DNA of 64,000 bases from Deltaproteobacteria bacterium. GTDB lineage: Bacteria > Myxococcota_A > Polyangia > Polyangiales > Polyangiaceae. A program made the position numbers and the translations under genes. The stretch spans positions 1-64,000 of the forward strand of contig QJWJ01000133.1 in the NCBI GenBank assembly GCA_003235365.1. Direction: 5' to 3'. Of the stretch, positions 34,857 through 43,857 are shown piece by piece (within the stretch, counting starts at the first letter, position 1; each line of letters begins with the position of its first letter). The notes below the pieces were generated by a model, which searched no databases, was not told where the DNA came from, and saw only the letters and a list, made by a program, of their open reading frames with translations.

Positions 34857-36563
34857 TTAGCGACGCGCCTCGAGCAAAGGGCGAGCCCGAAAGAACAACT
34901 CCACGAACTCGGCGCGTTCGGGGTCGCGGTCTACCTGAGCTTCGATCGTGGCCTGGATCTGATCGAGCAGCGTGGGCGACACCAGCGGACTCTGCCTCAA
35001 GAGCTCGGCAAAGTCGGCAACCGCGCCCGCCCACCTCAGATCGTCGTCGGGCGTTCCGACTTCGCCGAAGCCCAACGCTCGCCGAACCTCACGCGCGGCA
35101 TCCGTCTCCGACGCATCCAGATCCTTGTAGCGAACCTTCACGAGCACCAAGTCCTCGGGTTCGATCTCCCGAGGCTCCTCAGACACCTCGCCAGGCACTG
35201 AATCGACCCCACGAGGCATCTGCTCCCGATTCAGGGCAAGCTCGTACAGCGCCGTAACCCTGTGGCCTGCGCCGACTTCGCCAGCGTCGACCCAATCGTC
35301 GCGAAACTCCACGTCCTGCAGCGCGCGATTTTCGTAGCCGACCAAGCGATACGCATAGACGTATTCGGGATTGAACTCGACCTGTATCTTCAAGTCCTTC
35401 GCAACCAGTTGCAACGAGTTGAGCATGCGTTGGCGGGCGTAGTCCCGCGCTTGGGTTTCACTGGCGACGATGCCGTACACACCGTTGCCCTTGTTCGAGA
35501 TGGCTTCCATCATCTCGTCGTTGGGGTCCAGGCCAAAGCCGACTGCGGTAAACGTGATGCCGCTCTTGCGTTCGCGCTCAATCAACTCGACCAGGCCATC
35601 TGTGTCCGAAACGCCGACGTTGAAGTCCCCGTCCGTGCACAGAATCACGTGGTTGATGCCGCCCTCCACGAAGTGATCCGCCACCTGTCGATAGGCCAAT
35701 TGAATGCCCTGGGCACCGTTGGTGCTCCCGTCAGCGCCCAACCCGTCGATTGCGCGGCGAATGGCGCTCTGTTGAGAGGCGTCGACCGAGTCCAACGCGA
35801 CGGAGGTGTTAGCCCCGTAGGTGACGATTGAGATGCGATCCCCTTCCTCGAGCAGGTCGACGGCTTCCGACAGAAGCACCTTGACCAAGGGGAGCTTGAG
35901 CTCGTCCTGCATGCTGCCGGAGGTGTCGACCAGAAACGCGACGTTCGTCCGCTTCTTCTCGAAAGCGCTCGGCTTCTGCGCTTGGATACCCACCCGAACG
36001 AGCGTGCGCGGAGTGTCGAAGAAGTCGGACGCGGCGGCCACGTCGATTCTGAATGGGTCGGCGTCGTCGCTCGAGGGAGCTGGATAGTCGTAGGCGAAGA
36101 AGTTGACGAACTCTTCAGTGCGTACGGTCTCCGCGGCGGGAAGCGTTCCACCATTGAACAACGAAGAACGGTACAGGTCGTAGCTCGCCGTATCGACGTC
36201 CGCTGCGAACGTCGAGAATGGATCCGTGGCCGCCTCGACGTAGGGGTTGACGAGCACCGTCTGCGACGGGGCTGCGGCGGCAGCCGGCAAGCGCAACGCA
36301 TCCACTGCCGCGCCTCGTTCACCACTTGCAACCACAGACTCCACAGGCGGCTGCGGACCAGGTGAGGTGGGGACCAGCGAACCGGTCGATCCCCCGAAGT
36401 CGCTGGGCCCAGCAAAAGCTTCAGCGTCATCCCCCGCCGCACCGTCACTGCCGGAACACCCGAACGGCAGCGCGGTGAACGTCAGCAGGACGAGCCGCGC
36501 CCAGCGGCTACCACGACCCCGCAGTGGCCTCGACACCCACGACCAGCCATTGAGCTCGAACAT
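34857..36563 (-). CDS. VWA-domain lipoprotein (YfbK-like)
   Basis: 568 residues from ATG 36563, fixed by GGAGG seven bases upstream. Lipoprotein signal with Cys36 in LPFGCSG, then a Gly/Ser/Pro spacer to about 100. An N-terminal YfbK-type region (TFAADVDTASY...VRTEEFVNFF) leads into a von Willebrand factor A domain with an intact MIDAS site: DTSGS at 213-217, a Thr in the GSTNGAQG loop and CTDGDFNVG. A C-terminal domain follows, as in the vWF/DUF3520 family. MIDAS domains bind a divalent metal and a protein ligand. Likely an outer-membrane or periplasmic binding protein; partner unknown. Confidence 0.9.
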   Translation of the reverse strand: MFELNGWSWVSRPLRGRGSRWARLVLLTFTALPFGCSGSDGAAGDDAEAFAGPSDFGGSTGSLVPTSPGPQPPVESVVASGERGAAVDALRLPAAAAAPSQTVLVNPYVEAATDPFSTFAADVDTASYDLYRSSLFNGGTLPAAETVRTEEFVNFFAYDYPAPSSDDADPFRIDVAAASDFFDTPRTLVRVGIQAQKPSAFEKKRTNVAFLVDTSGSMQDELKLPLVKVLLSEAVDLLEEGDRISIVTYGANTSVALDSVDASQQSAIRRAIDGLGADGSTNGAQGIQLAYRQVADHFVEGGINHVILCTDGDFNVGVSDTDGLVELIERERKSGITFTAVGFGLDPNDEMMEAISNKGNGVYGIVASETQARDYARQRMLNSLQLVAKDLKIQVEFNPEYVYAYRLVGYENRALQDVEFRDDWVDAGEVGAGHRVTALYELALNREQMPRGVDSVPGEVSEEPREIEPEDLVLVKVRYKDLDASETDAAREVRRALGFGEVGTPDDDLRWAGAVADFAELLRQSPLVSPTLLDQIQATIEAQVDRDPERAEFVELFFRARPLLEARR

Positions 36564-37120
36564 CGTATCCTCCACGCACTCAATCTCGCGGTTCATCCGC
36601 CGCACCCCAACAATGCGCGACCGAGGTGGCCCTGTCTATTGCGGTTCGGAACATATCACCCCACGGATCCGCACCGCGACGTACGGATCGGTTACATCAA
36701 CGCGACCAAGACCTCGACTTTGCAGCAGCATTTGGAATCGGTGGTTCACCCCGAAAGACGCAACCCATGCCCCAGCTTGTCCCCTCAGCTTCGCGGATGC
36801 AGCCGTGATCCCGTCCTCCCCAGTGGAAACCGGATCGCGTGGACCGTCCCGCGAGCGCGGGCTCGCACGCTCAGCCACAACGGCAGTCGCCCCCCGCACG
36901 TTGGAACGGTCCGTCACTCGACGGTTTGAGCGCCGCCACCGAACGAGCGTTCGCGATTTGCGCACGCTCATTCGATGCAACAGAGAATGAGTCGAGGTAG
37001 CGACTGCAACGGGGGTGTTTTTTCGGGCCCTCACCAGACGGGGCCTGAAAAACTGCCCGACAATCGTGCTCGCCCAGTCAGTGCCGACGCCCCGCAGAAT
37101 GCGGATGAAGCGCCCTCGAC
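36564..37120. other. Intergenic region holding one copy of a 55-bp dispersed element
   Basis: 557 bp between two minus-strand genes. The left part would hold the promoter of the VWA lipoprotein. The open frames on either strand are Arg/Pro/Ser-rich and do not look like proteins. The only clear structure is the element at 37022-37076. Confidence 0.5.
37022..37076 (+). repeat. 55-bp dispersed element, copy 1
   Basis: Matches the element at 59375-59429: a 7-base left end, a divergent 9-base stretch, then 39 bases with a single difference (A here, G in the other copy). The 26-base right block is identical and includes AACTGCCCGACAATCGTGC. Both copies can be read in the same plus-strand frame as the peptide RGLKNCPTIVLA, and the single core difference is synonymous (AAA/AAG for Lys). 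Similarity stops abruptly after the shared GCCCA. Confidence 0.85.
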
Positions 37121-38665
37121 TCAGGGCTTCGGCGCGACCGGTGCTGCGGGCGCAGCCGACGGTGCCGGAGACGGTTTCGCGGGCTCGAGCTTGCGCAATT
37201 GCGGCGTGGCTGCCTTGGGCAGCACTGACGGCAGATTGACCCTCGGCTCCACTTTGCCGCCAGACTTCGCTTCGAGGCCGGCTTTGACGTCGACGGCCTT
37301 GCCGGATTCACCCTTGGCCTGCCCCTCGGGGGTAGCTTGGTCTTCCGCCTTTGCCGCCGTCGGTTTGCCTTTCTTCGGTGGTTCCCACCCCTTCTCGGCC
37401 CAGGTTACTTTTCCAAACCGCGACGCCTTGTGGAAATTGCCCTGCCCCAGGATCGGTGACCAAGCGACGCCACCGTTGTTCTGCATCGCGTAGATGTTCA
37501 TCCGCCACTTGTCACCCAAGGCGGGCGGCGCTTGCTTGGCTTTGGCTAGCGACTTCCAGGGGATCTTCACTTCGACCACGTAGCCCTTGTCCTCGTCACC
37601 GGGCTTGTCGAGGGTGCCGTCCACCGTGACTGCGCTCTGGAGTTTCGCGCTCCAATCCTGGTGCCCGAACGGACCGTTTTCTCCACCGTTCGGCTTGTTG
37701 TAGTCGTCGAACTGGGAGTCGAAGACGAGGTTCTGAGGATTGATTTGGATCTCGTAGTAGTCCTTGTTGTCCCCGTCGCCGTCTGGGTCGATCATGATTT
37801 CGACGCAGTCTTTCGTCCACAGATGCGGGTCTTTCTCTTTGGAATCGAAACCACCGACGATGTCCTTGTCGGACACGGTGACGCCCACGTACAGGCCGTC
37901 GTCATCCCAAAGTAGCTTTGCATCGCCCTGAACTGGCAGCGAAGCGTCGGGCTTGCCCTTGCGAACGTTGACGAACTTGCCAGTGGTGGCTGCGGACCCC
38001 CAAACTGCCTCATCCAGCTTTCCGTCGATCTTGATCTTGGCGCCCTTCTCCAGCTTGTCGATGCGCATTTGTGGCACGCGCGTGCTGGGTCGCTTCTTGG
38101 CCTTGGCTCCAGCGACGGTGACTTTCAAAGCGACCGCGCGATCTTCGCCAGCACTCGCGCCAGACTGCAGCTTCAACCGCTTCTTCTTCTTCCAAACGCC
38201 GACGGTGACCATGAGCTCTTCACCCTCGGTCTTGTCGGGTACCTTGAAGCTCTGTTCGTCGACGTAGATCTTGCCGGCCTGCCACTTGCTCGGGCCCGGC
38301 GCCGAATCACTGCGCAAATCTCCGACTTGGTCGATGTTCAGCAGGCGTCGCTTGTCCGAATTGAGCACATGGGTGAACAGCTTCCAGCCATTGTCACCGA
38401 GCGGCTTTTCGGAGCGCCAGTACAACTTGTACGTGACCGTATCACCGGGCTTGACCTTGCCCTTGCTCGTCAGCTCGTAACCCGCGAGCGTGATCTTGCC
38501 GTCGAACCGACTGTTGAGCTTCTCGACACCGTCGGGAAGTGCGTCGATGACGAGCTTGTTCACCAGCGCCGCGGTGTCCTTCTTCGGTTTCTTGCTGCTC
38601 ACACACGCCGGCACCAACGCCAGGGGAAAGAGAAGAATCGCGGTAGAAGCATACTTCATCGACAT
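37121..38665 (-). CDS. Lipoprotein with CBM9-like carbohydrate-binding domain
   Basis: 514 residues from ATG 38665, with GGAGG seven bases upstream. Signal peptide with lipobox VPACVS (Cys21). Residues 45-180 form a beta-rich domain with a YWRSEKPL...NGWKLFTHVL segment, seen in proteins that bind or process sugar nucleotides. A Lys-rich linker precedes a CBM9-like domain at about 200-410: KIDGKLDEAVWG, LLWDDDGLYVGVTVSDKDI, DCVEIMIDPDGDGDNKDYYEIQ and VEVKIPWKSL are hallmarks, including an acidic Ca-binding-like loop. The last 90 residues are Lys/Ala/Pro-rich. Probably binds cell-surface or environmental glycans. Confidence 0.85.
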   Translation of the reverse strand: MSMKYASTAILLFPLALVPACVSSKKPKKDTAALVNKLVIDALPDGVEKLNSRFDGKITLAGYELTSKGKVKPGDTVTYKLYWRSEKPLGDNGWKLFTHVLNSDKRRLLNIDQVGDLRSDSAPGPSKWQAGKIYVDEQSFKVPDKTEGEELMVTVGVWKKKKRLKLQSGASAGEDRAVALKVTVAGAKAKKRPSTRVPQMRIDKLEKGAKIKIDGKLDEAVWGSAATTGKFVNVRKGKPDASLPVQGDAKLLWDDDGLYVGVTVSDKDIVGGFDSKEKDPHLWTKDCVEIMIDPDGDGDNKDYYEIQINPQNLVFDSQFDDYNKPNGGENGPFGHQDWSAKLQSAVTVDGTLDKPGDEDKGYVVEVKIPWKSLAKAKQAPPALGDKWRMNIYAMQNNGGVAWSPILGQGNFHKASRFGKVTWAEKGWEPPKKGKPTAAKAEDQATPEGQAKGESGKAVDVKAGLEAKSGGKVEPRVNLPSVLPKAATPQLRKLEPAKPSPAPSAAPAAPVAPKP

Positions 38666-38700
38666 GTTGGTCCTCCGGTTTCGCAGCCGCTTCATTTCAC

Positions 38701-40323
38701 TCACTTCTTGCGGTTTTTCTTGCGAGCGTCGCGCGACTGCTTTCGTTGATTCTTCCGGGCATTCTTCTCAGAACGCGTCAACGCCTTCATTTTGGGTGCT
38801 GCGGCGCCCGCCGCCTCACCCGTTGGGAACCCCGGCATCATCCCACCCATACCAGGAAAGCCCCCCATTCCCATGCCCGGCATGCCGCCCATCATGCTCG
38901 GATCGAAGCCCGGTGGCATTTTTCCGCTCTTCATGGCCCGGCGCGCATTGCGGGCGAACGAAAGCCCTTTCATGCCCGGTATCTTGCCGAGCAATCCGCT
39001 GTCTTGAGCCATGCCGCCCATCATCTGTTGCATGAACTGAAACTTCTGTACCAGCTCGCTCACCGCTTCGACGGGAGTTGCCGACCCGGTAGCCACGCGT
39101 CGAGCGCGCGATGGCTCGCGGATGAGACTTTGCGGGTCGGAGCGTTCCTGTCGGGTCATCGACTGGATCATCGCTTCGATCTTCACCAGCTCGCGATCGT
39201 CCACATCGACGCCCGGTGGCATCATGTTGCCCATCCCCGGCATCTTCTCGATCAGATCTTTGAGCGATCCCATCTTCTGGATGGTCTTGATCTGGGTCAG
39301 GAAGTCTTCCAGCGTGAAGCTCCCCGACAACAACCGTTGCGCATCGGCTTCGGCTTGCTTCTCGTCGACGACGTCCTGAAAATCCTGGATCAACCCGACG
39401 ACATCCCCCATGCCGAGAATGCGTCCCGCCATGCCGTCGGGACGGAACTCCTCGAGCTTGTCGGTCGTTTCACCCATACCGGCAAAGACCACCGGCGCGC
39501 CGGTGACGCTCTTGACGCTCAGAGCGGCGCCACCGCGCGCGTCGCCATCGAGCTTGGTCAAGATCACGCCGGACAAGCTCAGGCGTTCGTTGAACGTCCG
39601 CGCCGTCTTGACGGCGTCCTGACCAATCATCGCGTCGATGACGAGGTACAGGTTCTGCGGCTTGACGAGCGCTTTGATGTCGCTCAACTCTTGCATGAGC
39701 GGCTCGTCGATCGCCAAACGGCCCGCGGTGTCGTAGATCACGACGTCGGCGCCGATCTCGATGGCGCGCGCATCGGCGGCTTTGGCGATGTTGACCGGTG
39801 TCTCTCCAGCGATGTTGAACACCTCGACACCAACTTGCTCGCCGAGGATCTGCAGCTGCTCGACCGCCGCCGGACGCTGCATGTCGCAGGCGACCATCAT
39901 GGGCTTTTTGCCCTCGGAGAGGAACTTGCGCGCCAGCTTGGCGCAGGTGGTCGTCTTGCCCGCACCCTGCAGACCGACCATCATCACGCGTGTGCGCTGA
40001 CCCGATGGCGCGTAGACGACGGCATCGCCCTGCGCGCGCATCATGTCGACGAGCGTGTCGTGACAAATCTTGACGAACTGGTCGGACGCGGAGACGCGAC
40101 GGGTCTGCCCCTGATGTTTGATCCGGGTCTGAACCGTCTGCCCCGTCGCTTGCTCCGAAACTCGGGCCAGGAAGTCTTTGACGACGCCGAGTTCGACGTC
40201 TGCCTCCAATAGCGACAGCCGCACCTCGCGCAGAGCGGGCTTGATGTTTTGCTCGTCCAGAGAGGTCAGCCCCGCTAGACGGTTCTGCGCCTCTTTGAAT
40301 CCACGTTTGAGAGCTTCGAACAC
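38701..40323 (-). CDS. ffh: Signal recognition particle protein Ffh (SRP54)
   Basis: GTPase that binds 4.5S RNA and signal sequences and docks with FtsY. 540 residues from GTG 40323, after an AAGG motif; MFEALKRGFKEAQNRLAG is the standard N-terminus, so upstream frame is excluded. GTPase motifs: GLQGAGKTT (Lys123), DTAGR (Asp198) and TKLDGDARGG (Thr256-Lys257). The Met-rich M domain spans about 330-480. The protein is about 90 residues longer than E. coli Ffh because of a Gly/Met/Pro tail (PGMGMGGFPGMGGMMPGFP) and a basic end. It sits 184 bp after rsmI on the same strand. Confidence 0.97.
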   Translation of the reverse strand: MFEALKRGFKEAQNRLAGLTSLDEQNIKPALREVRLSLLEADVELGVVKDFLARVSEQATGQTVQTRIKHQGQTRRVSASDQFVKICHDTLVDMMRAQGDAVVYAPSGQRTRVMMVGLQGAGKTTTCAKLARKFLSEGKKPMMVACDMQRPAAVEQLQILGEQVGVEVFNIAGETPVNIAKAADARAIEIGADVVIYDTAGRLAIDEPLMQELSDIKALVKPQNLYLVIDAMIGQDAVKTARTFNERLSLSGVILTKLDGDARGGAALSVKSVTGAPVVFAGMGETTDKLEEFRPDGMAGRILGMGDVVGLIQDFQDVVDEKQAEADAQRLLSGSFTLEDFLTQIKTIQKMGSLKDLIEKMPGMGNMMPPGVDVDDRELVKIEAMIQSMTRQERSDPQSLIREPSRARRVATGSATPVEAVSELVQKFQFMQQMMGGMAQDSGLLGKIPGMKGLSFARNARRAMKSGKMPPGFDPSMMGGMPGMGMGGFPGMGGMMPGFPTGEAAGAAAPKMKALTRSEKNARKNQRKQSRDARKKNRKK

Positions 40324-40507
40324 GGTGCCGGCCTTATACCGGCAATGTTTGGGGCCGTGTCCAGGGAAAACCAACCGGCCAAACTCACCGCAGAAGCGCG
40401 AAAACCGCTCGCCAGACGCGCCACGCTGGACGTGCCACCTGGACCCCAGGAAGCGGGCAAGCGACCGGAAAGGCCCGCACAACGCGGTACCCGCGCGGAC
40501 CGGCAGA

Positions 40508-41338
40508 CTACAGTTCGAGCGCTCGTTGGTAGATGGCGCGCCGCGAGATCTTGAGCAACGGCGCCAACGCGTCGGCAACGGCACGCGCCGTCTCGCCACG
40601 CTCGAGCCGACGCTGGATCAACGCGTCCACGTCTTCTTGGGCGCACGGCTGTGGTGCGACCGCGACCACCGGACCGAGCACCAGTGTCACTTCACCTAGC
40701 CATTGCCGCGTCTCCGAAGCCCATCGCGTCACCGTCCGTACCTCGACTTCTTCGTACTGCTTGGTCAACTCGCGCGCGACGCACAGCTCTCGCTGCGGCA
40801 TGAACTCCAAGAAGTCTCCCAGCGTACCAGTCATGCGATTGGCGGCTTCGAACAGCACTACCGCGTCTTCGAAGTCCGCGATCTGCCGCAAGCGCTCACG
40901 ACGCTTCTCACCCTTGCGTGGCAGAAACCCCGCGAACCAGAATCCACCCTCTGCAAAGCCGGCCGCCGCAACCGCCGTGGTTACGGCGCTCGGCCCAGGC
41001 ACGACACAAACCGGAATTTCGAGCTGCCGACAGCGGGTTACTACCGCGGCGCCAGGATCACTGACCGAGGGCATTCCTGCATCGGTGACCAAAGCTGCAA
41101 CCCCTCCATCGACCAGACTCTGTGCGATGCGTTCCACGTCGTTCACGGACGCATTGGCGTCGACACGGACGAGCTGCTTGCCAACCAGGCCCAGGTGGGA
41201 GAGCAGTTGTCGCGTGCGGCGCGTGTCCTCGGCGATGACCGTCTGTGCCGCAGCCAACGTTTCGACGCATCGACGACTGATGTCCCCGAGATTGCCGATG
41301 GGCGTGCCGAGGACGTACAGACCGGGCGAAACGCTCAT
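40508..41338 (-). CDS. rsmI: 16S rRNA (cytidine(1402)-2'-O)-methyltransferase RsmI
   Basis: Tetrapyrrole-methylase-fold enzyme that 2'-O-methylates C1402 in the ribosomal P site. 276 residues, normal length. Signatures: LYVLGTPIGNLGDIS, VIAEDTRRTRQLLSHLG, ALVTDAGMPSVSDPG, VVPGPSAVTTA and FAGFLPRKGEKRRERL. ATGA overlap with the sigma-factor stop (41335-41338) fixes the start and couples its translation to rpoH. Confidence 0.97.
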   Translation of the reverse strand: MSVSPGLYVLGTPIGNLGDISRRCVETLAAAQTVIAEDTRRTRQLLSHLGLVGKQLVRVDANASVNDVERIAQSLVDGGVAALVTDAGMPSVSDPGAAVVTRCRQLEIPVCVVPGPSAVTTAVAAAGFAEGGFWFAGFLPRKGEKRRERLRQIADFEDAVVLFEAANRMTGTLGDFLEFMPQRELCVARELTKQYEEVEVRTVTRWASETRQWLGEVTLVLGPVVAVAPQPCAQEDVDALIQRRLERGETARAVADALAPLLKISRRAIYQRALEL

Positions 41339-42465
41339 ACGGCTTCGGCGGTCGTCTCGTTCTCGTCACCCAGACACTGGATGAGGAAGGCTCGCAAACG
41401 ACCGGCAACCCGCGCCTCGATCTGGCGTACGCGCTCGCGCGAGACACCAAACTCGTCGCCCAGTTGCTGCAAGGTGAGCGGTTCGTCTGCGATCATGCGC
41501 TTGTCGAAAATCTCCAGCTCCTTGCCTTTGAGCGTTTGCCGGAAAGTGCCGAGATGATCGGACAACATGCTCAACAGCTCTGCATTCTCGGTCAGCGCGT
41601 CCGGTCCGTCAGTGCGAGAGGGCAGCAGGTCCAAACGCGACGTCTGCCGGCCCTCCGCGTCGCCAACCGGCACGTCGAGCGATGCGTCCACGGCGCTCAG
41701 GCGCAAGTCCATCTGCTTGACGTCCTTCTCGGAGACGTCGAGGCGGCGGGCGATTTCGCCGTACGTGGGTTCGATACCCATCGCTGCCAAGCGCGCGCGC
41801 TCCTTGTTGAGATTGAAGAACAGCTTGCGCTGGGCCTGAGTGGTACCGAGCTTCACCAAACGCCAGTTGTTGAGTATGTAGCGCAAGATGTACGCCCGGA
41901 TCCACCACGCCGAATAGCTCGAAAGCTTCACGCCGCGATGGGGATCGAAGCGCTTGACGGCCTGCATCAAACCGATGTTGCCCTCTTGCACGAGGTCCAT
42001 CATGTTCTTGTAGGCGCGCTTGTATTCGTACGCGATCTTGACGACCAAGCGCAGGTTCGACGTCACCAGTTTCTTGGCGGCATCGACGTCACCGGTCTCG
42101 TGGTACAGGAGCGCGAGCTGGTGCTCCTCTTCGCGGGTGAGGAGCGGGTGGCGCTGAACTTCGCGCATGTACGCCGCCAGCGGGTCCGTGGTCGAAATGG
42201 CGCCCGCGGGCTCGAGGCCATGCGAAAGCGGGACGAGCGCAGCGGATGACGACTCCTCATCGCCGCTGACATCCTCGCTGTCGTCGTCGAGTTCGACGTC
42301 GGCCTCGAACTCGTCGTCGAACTGATCGTCGTCCTCATCGTCGACGATCTCCGACTCGACCAGTTCGCTTTCCATAGCAACGGGTGGCTCGGACTTACCC
42401 ACACCGACCGCGTCGACGACTGCGGGTTCCCTCACGGCAGTGCCGGTACTCTTTTTCGTAGCCAC
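41335..42465 (-). CDS. rpoH: RNA polymerase sigma factor of the RpoH (sigma-32) type with acidic N-terminal extension
   Basis: 376 residues from GTG 42465, preceded by an AGGA-containing ribosome site; about 90 residues longer than typical RpoH. Residues 33-72 are extremely acidic (runs of Asp/Glu). Region 1.2 starts at about 94 (DPLAAYMREVQRHPLLT). Region 2 (128-200) has the core-binding MMDLVQEGNIGLMQAVKRFD and the -10 recognition SSYSAWWIRAYILRYI. The RpoH box QRKLFFNLNKE is at 212-222, and region 4 ends in FGVSRERVRQIEARV. In bacteria with RpoH it drives heat-shock genes; Myxococcus has several related sigma factors with other roles, so the exact regulon is inferred. Confidence 0.92.
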   Translation of the reverse strand: MATKKSTGTAVREPAVVDAVGVGKSEPPVAMESELVESEIVDDEDDDQFDDEFEADVELDDDSEDVSGDEESSSAALVPLSHGLEPAGAISTTDPLAAYMREVQRHPLLTREEEHQLALLYHETGDVDAAKKLVTSNLRLVVKIAYEYKRAYKNMMDLVQEGNIGLMQAVKRFDPHRGVKLSSYSAWWIRAYILRYILNNWRLVKLGTTQAQRKLFFNLNKERARLAAMGIEPTYGEIARRLDVSEKDVKQMDLRLSAVDASLDVPVGDAEGRQTSRLDLLPSRTDGPDALTENAELLSMLSDHLGTFRQTLKGKELEIFDKRMIADEPLTLQQLGDEFGVSRERVRQIEARVAGRLRAFLIQCLGDENETTAEAV

Positions 42466-42651
42466 ATCGTTCCTGTCTGCTCGCGAGCTGCAAACAGTGT
42501 GGCCGCCCAACGCCCAGGTCAACCCTGCACCCGGGTGAAACCTCGGATCGGAACGCCGCCTCGGCACGACCGGCGCATCGCGGGCCGAATCCCCCGTTCG
42601 AACATGGGGCCGAAACCCGGCGCCGTCGTGCGCCGGGCTGGCAGCACCTCA

Positions 42652-43446
42652 TCAACGGAAGTCTTCGCAGATGTCCAGGCCGACATCCAGAACGATCACT
42701 TCAGCACAAATCAGCGAGCTGGCGCCCTGACGACAAATACCCGAGACACACTCGTCGTCGCTCTCACACTCGTCGGCAACCGCTGTCTTGGCCGTGCAAA
42801 CTCCGACGCCCGCATCGGCAGGAACGACACAGCGCAGGTCGTCCTCGCACGGAATCGTCTCGGAACACTCACGGCCGAGGCGCTTCTTTGCCAAACAGTT
42901 GCGCTCCTCATCACAGTAGAAACCGGACTCGCACACCTCGTCGGGATCGTCGCATTCACGCCCGCCTGCGACCTCCACCGGCTCTTGGCAGGTGCCCGAA
43001 GGTTCATCGAGTCGGCGCACGCAGCGCAAGCCCGCCGACGTGTCGCAGTCGAGGTCGTCGGTGCAGTCGTCGTCTTCGTCGCCGTCACCAGACAACACCG
43101 CGGCGCACTCACCTGCCAGGTGCACGACGGTATCTCGCTCAGCGCCGGTGAGTTCACCGTCCTCGTAGGCGTCCTTCACGGCGTCGAGACAGTCTTTGGC
43201 TCCGGCCTTGCTGTAGAGCTCGTCGGGAACCAGATCCAAGCAGAAGTCCAGCTGCGCCCCCTCGCAGCGCTCCTGGGAGCCGGAACTGCAACGGCGTTGG
43301 ACGGCTTCACTGCAGGCGCGCTCCGCCCAATCGGCGCAGAAGCCACTGGCTCGATCCAGAGGATCTTCCTTGTCGTCATCGGAACTGCATGCCCCGAACA
43401 GCACTGCCCCCGCACACAACACACCAAAGATACCCCGGATTTTCAT
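42652..43446 (-). CDS. Cys-rich lipoprotein, function unknown
   Basis: 264 residues from ATG 43446. Classic lipoprotein signal with LFGACSSDDD (Cys20); the Asp-rich +2 region may influence sorting. About 25 Cys are spread over repeated acidic modules (DCTDDLDCDTSAGLRCV, EVCESGFYCDEERNCL, CETIPCEDDLRCV-like and ECESDDECVSGICR), resembling the Dickkopf-like Cys repeats common in myxobacterial surface proteins. Disulfide-rich, extracytoplasmic; partner unknown. It is divergent from the uronate-dehydrogenase-like gene across a 411-bp gap with a perfect palindrome. Confidence 0.82.
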   Translation of the reverse strand: MKIRGIFGVLCAGAVLFGACSSDDDKEDPLDRASGFCADWAERACSEAVQRRCSSGSQERCEGAQLDFCLDLVPDELYSKAGAKDCLDAVKDAYEDGELTGAERDTVVHLAGECAAVLSGDGDEDDDCTDDLDCDTSAGLRCVRRLDEPSGTCQEPVEVAGGRECDDPDEVCESGFYCDEERNCLAKKRLGRECSETIPCEDDLRCVVPADAGVGVCTAKTAVADECESDDECVSGICRQGASSLICAEVIVLDVGLDICEDFR

Positions 43447-43857
43447 CGCCCTGATTCAAGCGCTGAGATCTGGTCCTGGCAAGTTTTCGCGTACGGACTT
43501 CGTGGGGCCATCTGCGCGGGAAACCTACCCTGCACCGCTAGAAGGTCGACCATCCGCACCCGTAGCGGATGCATCCGCTACGCGACGAGCTTCGTTCCAA
43601 AGCGCCATAGCGGCAGAAAGCGCTGCATCCAGCGCCCGCCCACGCCCGCGCGGGGCGAGGCGGACCAGTGGTAGTGAAACCTCCCAACCCTTCGGCCGTT
43701 CATCACGTCCGTTCATTCTGACGGAATCGTGTGGCTCACCGCCGCCGTCGGCGCATCGCTCGAGCAACCGCAGACGCGCGCACCCATGAAACTGAAAAAG
43801 GCCACCGCGCTGCAGGATCGGGCCAGAGCGATGTAGACTGCCTCGTTGGAGTCTCCG
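43447..43857. other. Divergent intergenic region with a palindrome
   Basis: 411 bp between divergently transcribed genes, so it must carry both promoters. Open frames here are antisense-like and not protein-like. The notable element is the perfect palindrome at 43561-43582. Confidence 0.5.
43561..43582. promoter_or_regulatory. Perfect 22-bp palindrome, possible operator
   Basis: Half-site CGTAGCGGATG (43561-43571) is followed directly by its exact reverse complement (43572-43582), with no spacer. It lies 114 bp upstream of one divergent start and 275 bp upstream of the other. A spacerless palindrome of this length suits a dimeric regulator better than a terminator, because a hairpin would have no loop bases. 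Confidence 0.5.

Noticed and set aside
38746-40212. Plus-strand reading frame of about 490 codons
   Set aside because: Antisense to ffh, which is certain. No domain on the plus strand.
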